A DNA stretch of 64,000 nt from Pseudomonas sp. HS6 (lineage in GTDB: Bacteria; Pseudomonadota; Gammaproteobacteria; Pseudomonadales; Pseudomonadaceae): contig NZ_CP067412.1 of NCBI RefSeq assembly GCF_023375815.1, forward strand, positions 2,480,001-2,544,000, written 5' to 3'. Below the pieces are notes generated by a model. The model did no database searches. It was given only the letters and a program-made list of their open reading frames with translations, and was not told the origin of the DNA. Of this stretch, positions 32,566-39,597 are shown piece after piece (position 1 is the stretch's first letter; every line of letters starts with the position of its first letter). The translations under genes and the position numbers were made by a program.

Positions 32566-33681
32566 ATGGCACGTTTGCTCGATACCACCCCGAAACAGGA
32601 CGGCTTCCGACTGCCCGGCGAATTCGAAGCAAAGTCCGGTTGCTGGCTCGGCTGGCCAGAGCGCACCGACGTCTGGCGCAACGGCGCCAAACCGGCGCAG
32701 AAAGTCTGGGTGCAGATCGTCACCGCGATCTCCCACAGCGAACCGGTGACGGTCTGCGCCTCGGCGGCCCAGTTCGCCAATGCCCGCCGCCAGTTGCCGC
32801 CGCAAGTGCGGGTGGTGGAAATGACCTGCAACGACACCTGGTTCCGCGACAGCGGCCCGTGCTTTGTAGTCAACGATCAGAGCGGTGAAGTGCGTGGCGT
32901 CGATTTCGAATTCAACGCCTACGGCGGCCTCGATGGCGGGCTCTACTACCCGTGGGACAAGGACGATCAGATCGCCAGCAAGATCCTCGAAATCGAACGT
33001 TTCGACCGCTATCGTGCCTCGTTGATCGCCGAACTCGGCGGCATCCAGAGCGACGGCCAGGGCAGCATCCTCACCACCGAGCAATGCCTGCTCAACCGCA
33101 ATCGCAACCAGCACCTGGGCAAGGACGAAGTGACCCGCCGGCTGACCGATTACCTTGGCGCCGAACAAGTGATCTGGCTGCCACGCGGTTGCAAGTTTGA
33201 CGAAACCGACGGCCATGTCGACGACCTCGCGTGCTTCGTGCGCCCCGGCGAAGTGGTGCTGCAATGGACCGACAATCGCGACGACCCGCAGTGGGAAATC
33301 TATCAGGAGGCCTACGACATCCTGCGCAGCACCCGCGACAGCCGTGGCCGCGAGTTGATCGTGCACAAGCTGCCGCAACCGGACGTGCTGGAGTGGACCG
33401 CCGAAGAAGCCGAAGGCCTCGATCAGCAGGACAGCACCCACACCCGCCAGGCCGGCACCCAAATCTGTGCGTCGTACATCAACTACTACGCCGGCAACAG
33501 CTCGATCGTGGTGCCGCTGTTCGGAGACCGCAACGATCAGGTGGCGCTGGCGACCCTCGCCGAACTGTTCCCGCAACACAAGATCGTCGGCATCGAAAAC
33601 TCCCGGGAAATCCTGCTCGGTGGCGGCAACGTCGCGTGCATCACCATGCCGCAATACGCCGGTCAGAAAAAAGGAGCCTGA
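32566..33681 (+). CDS. aguA: Agmatine deiminase AguA
   Basis: 371 residues. It hydrolyses agmatine to N-carbamoylputrescine and ammonia in the cytoplasm. The guanidino-group-modifying fold is shown by CNDTWFRDSGPCFVVN, KFDETDGHVDDLACFV with catalytic His and Asp, and the C-terminal LLGGGNVACIT with the nucleophile Cys at 358. Ribosome binding site GACGAGG precedes ATG 32566. The polyamine-binding protein follows 2 bp later. The next enzyme, AguB, is not in the window. Confidence 0.95.
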   Translation: MARLLDTTPKQDGFRLPGEFEAKSGCWLGWPERTDVWRNGAKPAQKVWVQIVTAISHSEPVTVCASAAQFANARRQLPPQVRVVEMTCNDTWFRDSGPCFVVNDQSGEVRGVDFEFNAYGGLDGGLYYPWDKDDQIASKILEIERFDRYRASLIAELGGIQSDGQGSILTTEQCLLNRNRNQHLGKDEVTRRLTDYLGAEQVIWLPRGCKFDETDGHVDDLACFVRPGEVVLQWTDNRDDPQWEIYQEAYDILRSTRDSRGRELIVHKLPQPDVLEWTAEEAEGLDQQDSTHTRQAGTQICASYINYYAGNSSIVVPLFGDRNDQVALATLAELFPQHKIVGIENSREILLGGGNVACITMPQYAGQKKGA

Positions 33682-33683
33682 CC

Positions 33684-34781
33684 ATGGGCCTGCACAAACT
33701 GAGTAAAGCGTTATTGCTGGTGCTTGCACCCCTGTGTGTGCAGGCCGCCGAGCCGGCGAAACCGGTGGTCAATCTGTATATCTGGGGCGAGTACCTGGCC
33801 CCGGACACCCTGAAGAATTTCGAGGCGAAAACCGGTATTCAGGTGGTCGCCGATCACTTCGATTCGCTGGAAACCGTCGAGACCAAATTACTGACTGGCC
33901 GCAGCGGCTACGACCTGGTGCTGACGGCCGGCCAGCACCTGTCGCGGGCCATCGAGAGCGGCGCTATCCAGACGCTGAACAAGCAGCAGCTCCCGCACTT
34001 TGCCGGGGTGGGAGACGAATTCCGTCAGCACATGGCGGTATTCGATCCGGGTAATCGCTACGCCGGGATCTACGCCTGGGGCACCACCGGCGTCGGCTAT
34101 CAGGAGGAGGCCGTGAAGCAGCGCCTGCCGGAGGCGCCACGGGACAGCTGGGCGATGTTGTTCGATCCGGCGGTGGTGTCGAAATTTGCCGATTGCGGGG
34201 TGAGCCTGCTCAACGATCCAAACGAAGTATTCGCCGCGGTCATGAAGTACATGGGCCTGGACATCAACCGCCAAAGCCTCGATGACCTGAAACTCGCCGA
34301 ACAGCAACTGGCGAAGATCCGCCCGTACATCCGCTATTTCGACAATGACCTGAACATCAGCGACCTGGCCAACGGCAACACCTGCGTGGCGATGTCGTGG
34401 AACGGCAACGTTGCCATCGCGGCGGGCCAGGCTGAAGCGGCGAAAAAGCCGTTCAAGTTGAATTACCGGATTCCGAAGGAGGGCACGTTGCTCTGGTTCG
34501 ATGCGATGGTCATTCCCAAGGATGCACCGCATCCCGAGGCCGGATTGGCATTGATGGATTATTTGATGACGCCCGAGGTGATTGCGCCGATTACTGACAC
34601 CATTCACTACGCCAATGCGATTACGGCGGCGGACGGGTTGATTGATCCGGCGATTCGTAATGATCCGGGGACTTATCCGCCGCAGGCGGTGAGGGCTTCG
34701 TTGTATAGCAAGAATGATAATGGGAAGGCGTTCAATCGGGCGTTGATTCGGGCGTTCAGTCGGCTGAAATCCGGTCTGTAG
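33684..34781 (+). CDS. Polyamine ABC transporter periplasmic substrate-binding protein (PotF/SpuD-like)
   Basis: 365 residues with a Sec signal peptide (LLLVLAPLCVQAAEP). The mature part follows the PotF/PotD plan: VVNLYIWGEYLAPDTLKNFE, YDLVLTAGQHLSRAIESG, GTTGVGY and MSWNGNVAIAAG. It should capture agmatine or putrescine in the periplasm. It starts 2 bp after aguA with AAGGAGCC, a coupled pair that makes agmatine a reasonable ligand. No permease genes accompany it, so it may use the PotG-containing transporter elsewhere. A mobile repeat begins 9 bp after the stop. Confidence 0.92.
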   Translation: MGLHKLSKALLLVLAPLCVQAAEPAKPVVNLYIWGEYLAPDTLKNFEAKTGIQVVADHFDSLETVETKLLTGRSGYDLVLTAGQHLSRAIESGAIQTLNKQQLPHFAGVGDEFRQHMAVFDPGNRYAGIYAWGTTGVGYQEEAVKQRLPEAPRDSWAMLFDPAVVSKFADCGVSLLNDPNEVFAAVMKYMGLDINRQSLDDLKLAEQQLAKIRPYIRYFDNDLNISDLANGNTCVAMSWNGNVAIAAGQAEAAKKPFKLNYRIPKEGTLLWFDAMVIPKDAPHPEAGLALMDYLMTPEVIAPITDTIHYANAITAADGLIDPAIRNDPGTYPPQAVRASLYSKNDNGKAFNRALIRAFSRLKSGL

Positions 34782-34790
34782 CCCAAGCCA

Positions 34791-35057
34791 CCCTCACCCC
34801 AGCCCTCTCCCAAAGGGAGAGGGAGCCGACCGAGGTGTCTTACGCTATACATCGACCTGAGCGTCCGAGTCGATTATGGATTCACCAAAGTCTTAGCCAC
34901 CTGGATTCACCAACGTCTTGGCGACTATGGATTCGCTCACGTCTTGGCGTCTATGGATTCACAGGTGCTGTTTCAGGTCGGCGTACTTCTCAAGCATCCC
35001 CGGATCGGTTCCCTCTCCCTCCGGGAGAGGGCTAGGCGGGCGGCGTTCCGATGAGGG
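34791..35057. repeat. MITE-like repeat with internal 26-bp tandem repeats, overlapping alkA 3' end
   Basis: Left arm CCCTCACCCCAGCCCTCTCCC is at 34791-34811. The right arm starts GGGAGAGGGCTAGG (about 35023) but is interrupted by about 15 bp before TGAGGGG at 35051-35057. Inside, GGATTC recurs at 34878, 34903, 34929 and 34955, a 25-26 bp tandem repeat built on TATGGATTCACCAACGTCTTGG that copy 25135 lacks. The right half supplies the last codons and stop of alkA. Confidence 0.85.
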
Positions 35058-35672
35058 GCTTTTCGGAACCCGCCACAAATACCAGGCCGCCACCGTCCGA
35101 AACGGACTCCACTCCAACCCGATCTCAATCATCTGCCTGCGCGCAGGCTGCACCTCCAACCCCTTCAACCGCCGATACCCTTCGCGCACACCAAAGTCAT
35201 CCGCAGGCAAAATATCCGGCCGCTCCAGGCTATAGATCAGCAACATCTCCACAGTCCAGCGCCCAACCCCGCGCAGGCTGACCAACCGCTCGATCAGCGC
35301 TTCATCCTCCATTGCCAGCGCGGTCGAGTAATCCGGCACCACACCGTCCAGAGTCGCTTGAGCAATCCCCAGAATCGTCGCAATCTTGCCCGCCGAAAAG
35401 CCGCAACTGCGCAGTCGATCAAAATCCGTGGCAAGAATCTGCTCCGGACGCGGAAACGACTGCCCGGGAAACAACCCCACCAGCCGCCCGACAATCGCAT
35501 CACCCGCCTTGGCGTGCAGTTGCTGATAGGCAATCGCCCGCACCAGCGACTCATAAGGATCGCGCGCCGGATGCGGTTGATGCAGGCAAGTGCCAATGGC
35601 AGCGATGTGGCGCTGCCAATCGGCGTCGAGGCTGGCCAGAAACTTGCTGGCCGGTTGGTAGGGATCGGGCAT
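34959..35672 (-). CDS. alkA: DNA-3-methyladenine glycosylase AlkA with repeat-encoded C-terminal tail
   Basis: 237 residues of the helix-hairpin-helix glycosylase family that removes alkylated purines. Motifs: VRAIAYQQLHAKAGDAIVGR, the HhH-GPD segment LVSLRGVGRWTVEMLLIYSL and DDFGVREGYRRLKG with the catalytic Asp. The last about 33 residues (SPLPEGEG, then TDPGMLEKYADL) are encoded by the inverted repeat at 34791-35057; the same peptide can be read from the repeat at 3720. The native stop was evidently lost or displaced by insertion. It starts 3 bp after the PEP mutase-like gene and lies two genes after ada, an alkylation-repair operon. Confidence 0.9.
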   Translation of the reverse strand: MPDPYQPASKFLASLDADWQRHIAAIGTCLHQPHPARDPYESLVRAIAYQQLHAKAGDAIVGRLVGLFPGQSFPRPEQILATDFDRLRSCGFSAGKIATILGIAQATLDGVVPDYSTALAMEDEALIERLVSLRGVGRWTVEMLLIYSLERPDILPADDFGVREGYRRLKGLEVQPARRQMIEIGLEWSPFRTVAAWYLWRVPKSPSSERRPPSPLPEGEGTDPGMLEKYADLKQHL

Positions 35673-35675
35673 GGC

Positions 35676-36473
35676 TTACTTCAGCAGACCGTTGACTTCG
35701 CCATAGGTGAAGGCCCTGAGGTCATGGGTATCGAGTTTGCCGCTGGCGAGGAAGCTTTTCACCAGTGAGCCCATGGCGCCGTAAAGGAATTCGGCGATGC
35801 CGGAGCCAGCACTCAAGCGGCGTACGCCGAGGGTTTTCAACTCATCGGGGGAAGGCAGGCAAGCGAAGCCGAGGACGTTGACCGGCAGCGTCGTGCCTTT
35901 GCAGATGGCTTCGATTTCGTAGGCGGACGTCACGCCAGCGGCGAACAAACCATCGGCCCCGGCTGCCTGATACAGCGCCGCGCGGTGCAGGGTTTCGGCG
36001 ACGCGATCCTCGGCCGGCACCAGACTTTTGAGGTAAACGTCCGTGCGTGCGTTGATAAACAGTTTCACATCGCGCTTGTCGGCGACTTGCCGCGCCACTT
36101 CGATCTTGCGCGCCAGCAGTTCCGGCGTGCCGCTGCCGTCTTCGATGTTGATCCCGACCGCGCCGGCGGCGACGACCGCATCGATCACCTCGGCGACACG
36201 GTCGAGGTCATCGGAATAACCGGCCTCGATGTCCACGCTCAATGGCACCTTGATGACACGGGCAATCGATTCCACAGTACTGATCAAACGCTCCAGCGGC
36301 AGGGTGTTGCCATCCGGATAACCATGGACCCAGGCCACCGCGGCGCTGCTGGTGGCGACCGCTTTGCCGCCGAGTTGCTCAACCAGTCGCGCGCCCGTGG
36401 CGTCGGCGACGTTGGTCAGGATCAGCAGGCCATCGTGGTGCAACTGGTGAAACTGTGTGTCGAGCGCGTTCAT
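35676..36473 (-). CDS. Isocitrate lyase/PEP mutase superfamily protein
   Basis: 265 residues with the alpha/beta barrel of the PEP mutase/isocitrate lyase superfamily: GLLILTNVADATGARLVEQLG, VDIEAGYSDD and INIEDGSGTPELLARKI (metal site), then LFINARTDVYLK. The usual KKCGH active-site Cys motif of lyases is absent, so it is closer to the oxaloacetate decarboxylase/carboxyphosphonoenolpyruvate-type group. It sits between ada and alkA with 22 and 3 bp gaps, hence in the same transcript. A link to alkylation repair is unexplained. Ribosome binding site AAGAAGGG precedes ATG 36473. Confidence 0.85.
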   Translation of the reverse strand: MNALDTQFHQLHHDGLLILTNVADATGARLVEQLGGKAVATSSAAVAWVHGYPDGNTLPLERLISTVESIARVIKVPLSVDIEAGYSDDLDRVAEVIDAVVAAGAVGINIEDGSGTPELLARKIEVARQVADKRDVKLFINARTDVYLKSLVPAEDRVAETLHRAALYQAAGADGLFAAGVTSAYEIEAICKGTTLPVNVLGFACLPSPDELKTLGVRRLSAGSGIAEFLYGAMGSLVKSFLASGKLDTHDLRAFTYGEVNGLLK

Positions 36474-36495
36474 CGAAATCCCTTCTTGTCGTTGG

Positions 36496-37578
36496 TCAGA
36501 AAGCCAGCGGTTGCGTGAGCTGCACAGCGGCGTTTTCCAGTCTTAGCAGAAACGCCTTGCGCGGTTGCCCACCACCATAACCGGTCAGTGAGCCGTCCGC
36601 ACCGATCACTCGATGGCACGGCACCACGATCGACAACCGATTGTGACCGTTGGCCAGCCCCACCGCACGACTGGCGCCGGGTTTGCCCAGTCGCGTGGCG
36701 ATGGCGCCGTAAGTGCTGGTGTGGCCATAGGGGATTTGCTGCAGCTCGGCCCAGACCTGACGGGCAAACTCGCTGCCGGGCAGGTGCAGCGGCACGCTGA
36801 ATTCGCTCAGCTTGCCGGCGAAGTACAGCGCCAGCTCATTTTCAATCTGCTGCAAATGCGCGTTGTGCCCCGGCGCGACAACGTAACCGTAGCGGTTTTG
36901 CAGTTCCTCGACTTCCCGGGTCAGCGCCGGGCGGTCAAGAAACTCCAGCAATACCAGCCCGCGTCGCTCGGCCATGGCGATCATCGGCCCCAGTGGCGTG
37001 GTCAACCGGGTGAACAGCAGCGGTTCGCTGGTCGCTGCGCGTCCTGGCGTGATGTGGAATGACTTCTGAAACGCATCGCGAAAACCGCTGAGGGATTCAT
37101 AACCGGAATCGAACGCCGCGTGGTCGATGGACGTGCCTTGCTTGATCCCGCCCAGTGCTACACCGAGCCGACGGGTGCGCAGCCACGCATGAAACGTCAT
37201 GCCGAAATGCTGCTTGAACCAGCGCCGCAGCCTCAGCGGCTCGATGCCTTCGGTGAGCAATTGCGCATCGCTCCAGCGCAGCTCCGGATCGGCGTCGACG
37301 GCTTTCAATAGCCGTTGTACCCAGTCCGGGGCGATGGCTGCCGCGTCCAGCGGTTTGCAGCGCAGGCAGGCGCGGTAGCCGGCAGACAGGCAGTCGTCAG
37401 CGTGGGCGAAGAACTCGACGTTTTCCGGTTTCGGCTTGCGCGCCGTGCAGGTCGGGCGGCAAAAGATCCCGGTGGTTTTCACCGCCGTGAAGAACACGCC
37501 TTCATAGGCAGTGTCGCTTGCGAGCATGGCGCGAACCATTTCGGCGCGAGGGGGCAGGACAGCGGCTTGTATGTTCAT
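36496..37578 (-). CDS. ada: Ada: methylated-DNA repair protein and transcriptional activator
   Basis: 360 residues from ATG 37578. The N-terminal Ada domain has the four zinc cysteines GIFCRPTC (Cys40 and Cys44) and RACLRC (Cys71 and Cys74), one of which accepts methyl groups from phosphotriesters. An AraC-type helix-turn-helix pair follows (about residues 95-185; IDHAAFDSGYESLSGFRDAF). The C-terminal O6-methylguanine methyltransferase has the acceptor PCHRV (Cys321). Methylated Ada normally activates its own gene and alkA, and both lie in this operon. Complete length for the bifunctional form. Confidence 0.95.
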   Translation of the reverse strand: MNIQAAVLPPRAEMVRAMLASDTAYEGVFFTAVKTTGIFCRPTCTARKPKPENVEFFAHADDCLSAGYRACLRCKPLDAAAIAPDWVQRLLKAVDADPELRWSDAQLLTEGIEPLRLRRWFKQHFGMTFHAWLRTRRLGVALGGIKQGTSIDHAAFDSGYESLSGFRDAFQKSFHITPGRAATSEPLLFTRLTTPLGPMIAMAERRGLVLLEFLDRPALTREVEELQNRYGYVVAPGHNAHLQQIENELALYFAGKLSEFSVPLHLPGSEFARQVWAELQQIPYGHTSTYGAIATRLGKPGASRAVGLANGHNRLSIVVPCHRVIGADGSLTGYGGGQPRKAFLLRLENAAVQLTQPLAF

Positions 37579-37687
37579 GAGCCGAGGATAAAACCAGTTA
37601 TTCGATGGCTCCACCGAAAAATCGACAGTGAATTTTCGGGCCGCTGCACTACAGTGATCGGGTCGCTACAACTCGGGAAATGAAGGT

Positions 37688-38101
37688 ATGCCACCGTTCA
37701 CGATTCAACACATCGATCACATCGTGCTGCGCGTTGCCGATCTGCAACGCAGCATTGATTTCTACGACCGGGTCTTCGGTGCCGAAGTGGTCAAGCGCAA
37801 CGAAAAATTCGGCCTGGTGCACCTGCGCGCCGGCACGTCGATGATCGATCTGGTTGACCTCGACGGCGAAATCGGCCGCAAGGGCGGCGCCGCTGCCGGT
37901 AGTGAACGGCGCAATGTCGATCACTTCTGCCTGCGCATCGAGCCGTTCGATGAAGCGGCGCTGGTCAGTCATTTGCAATCCTGCGGCCTGACCGTCGACA
38001 AGGCCGCCACCCGCTTTGGCGCCGAAGGCTACGGCCTGTCGCTGTACTGTTTCGACCCGGACGGCAATCAGGTCGAACTCAAAGGCCCGTCCGAAGCTTA
38101 G
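37688..38101 (+). CDS. VOC family (glyoxalase/dioxygenase fold) protein
   Basis: 137 residues with two beta-alpha-beta-beta-beta modules: IQHIDHIVLRVADLQRSIDF and NVDHFCLRIEPF, ending in LYCFDPDGNQVELKGP. Metal ligands His11, His79 region and Glu near the end are present as in glyoxalase I-like and fosfomycin-resistance-like enzymes. Specificity cannot be told. ATG 37688 follows GAAGGT. The gene is divergent from ada and its end overlaps the LysE gene stop on the other strand by 4 bp. Confidence 0.88.
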   Translation: MPPFTIQHIDHIVLRVADLQRSIDFYDRVFGAEVVKRNEKFGLVHLRAGTSMIDLVDLDGEIGRKGGAAAGSERRNVDHFCLRIEPFDEAALVSHLQSCGLTVDKAATRFGAEGYGLSLYCFDPDGNQVELKGPSEA

Positions 38102-38718
38102 GCCCGTTTCGCCATCAGCAACACCGAAGCCGCCGCCGACAGCAGCCCCGCGCAGCAACGGTTGAAGATCCGTTTGCCGCGCGGCTCGGCGAACCAGCGG
38201 CGCATGTGCAGGCCCATGTACGCGTAGGCGCTGATGGCGATCCATTCCAACAGCAGAAACAGCACGCCCAGCAGCATGAATTGCGGGGTGATAGCGCGGG
38301 TCGGGTCGACGAATTGCGGCAGGAACGCGGTGAAGATCAGGATTGCCTTGGGGTTGCCTGCGGCCACCAGAAATTCCTGACGAGCCAGCGCCAGCAGTCC
38401 ACTTGCCGGCGCCGTAACGGCGTCTTCGGTAGCCGGATTCGCCCGCCACAGCTGCCACGCCAGATACAACAGATACCCCGCGCCGACAATCTTGATCCCA
38501 TAGAACAACAACTCGGACGTTTGCAGCACCACCGCCAGCCCTGCTGCCGCGAGTGCGATCATCCCGGCAAACGCCAGCAACCGTCCGACACCCGCCACAC
38601 AGGCGCGACGATAGCCGTAACGAGTGGCGTTGCTGACCGACAGCAGGTTGTTCGGGCCGGGTGCCATGTTCAAGGCAAAACAGGCGGGCAGAAACAGGGA
38701 AAGGGTGGCGAGATCCAT
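38098..38718 (-). CDS. LysE/RhtB family amino-acid exporter
   Basis: 206 residues from ATG 38718, with six hydrophobic segments and the family motif ALNMAPGPNNLLSVSNATRYG near the N-terminus; LVAAGNPKAILIFTAFLPQF is the second signature. Such proteins export amino acids or homoserine derivatives. The open frame upstream to 39543 is a shadow of bphO and is ignored. It is convergent with the VOC gene and divergent from bphO. A second LysE-type gene lies at 42737. Confidence 0.92.
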   Translation of the reverse strand: MDLATLSLFLPACFALNMAPGPNNLLSVSNATRYGYRRACVAGVGRLLAFAGMIALAAAGLAVVLQTSELLFYGIKIVGAGYLLYLAWQLWRANPATEDAVTAPASGLLALARQEFLVAAGNPKAILIFTAFLPQFVDPTRAITPQFMLLGVLFLLLEWIAISAYAYMGLHMRRWFAEPRGKRIFNRCCAGLLSAAASVLLMAKRA

Positions 38719-38991
38719 GGTGCGGGCTCCGGTGGCAGGAGCGATATTTTTATCACGCGCTCGCGCGGGCCTGAACCGTACAGTCACGCAGTAGTGTCGC
38801 GGTACAGCATGGTCGGGCGTGAATCCGTTCGAACTTTCTGCCGTCTCGTCAACTCTGAAACCGTCACAGGGTGATGAATCCGCCAGAAAAACCATCTGCC
38901 GGGTCAGAAAGGACAATTGCCGTGTAAGCTTTCGCGCCACGCTTTTCCATTCCCCCATGGCCCCAGGCGGCCCACTGTACGAGCGACCTAC

Positions 38992-39597
38992 ATGCAAGCA
39001 AAGGCCCGCGAGGTTTATGTACCACCGGTGTTGCAGGACCTGCGCGCCGGCACGGCCGAACTGCACATTGCACTGGAAAAACGCCTTCCCTTTTTCTCCG
39101 ACACCCTTGATCTGCACGCTTTCGAGCGATTGATGCGCGCCTATTACGGCTTCTATCAGCCATTGGAAAGCGCATTGCAGGACAGCGGCGCGATCCCCGC
39201 CGATTTCGATCTGGTTTCGCGCCTCAAGGCGCCGACCCTGCAACGCGACCTGCAAGCGTTGGGCGCAAACGACAGGGACTTCTCGATCTGCCGCCAGTTG
39301 CCCGCCATCGACTCCGCCGCAGCCTGTCTCGGCGTGCTGTACGTCCTGGAAGGTGCGACCCTCGGCGGGCAGATCCTGCGCCGGGAAATCGCCGCACGAC
39401 TGAGCCTGGGTGCGGACAACGGCGCGGCGTTTCTGGATATCTACGGCGCTGCCACCGGCCGGCGCTGGCGCGATTTCATCGAATACCTGGGCAGTCGCCC
39501 GATGGAGGCCGACGAGCGTGAAGCCGTCGTGGCGGCCGCCCACACCACATTCAGCTGTTTCGAGCGCTGGCTCGAAAGCCAGGAGGTTCTGGTATGA
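38992..39597 (+). CDS. bphO: Biliverdin-producing heme oxygenase BphO
   Basis: 201 residues of the bacterial heme oxygenase family, which cleaves haem to biliverdin, iron and CO. The proximal His lies in LRAGTAELHIALEKRLPFF, and the distal helix is seen as VLYVLEGATLGGQILRREI with the GG kink. ATG 38992 has a GAGCG ribosome binding site. The stop overlaps the bphP start (ATGA), so chromophore and photoreceptor are made together. Confidence 0.94.
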   Translation: MQAKAREVYVPPVLQDLRAGTAELHIALEKRLPFFSDTLDLHAFERLMRAYYGFYQPLESALQDSGAIPADFDLVSRLKAPTLQRDLQALGANDRDFSICRQLPAIDSAAACLGVLYVLEGATLGGQILRREIAARLSLGADNGAAFLDIYGAATGRRWRDFIEYLGSRPMEADEREAVVAAAHTTFSCFERWLESQEVLV

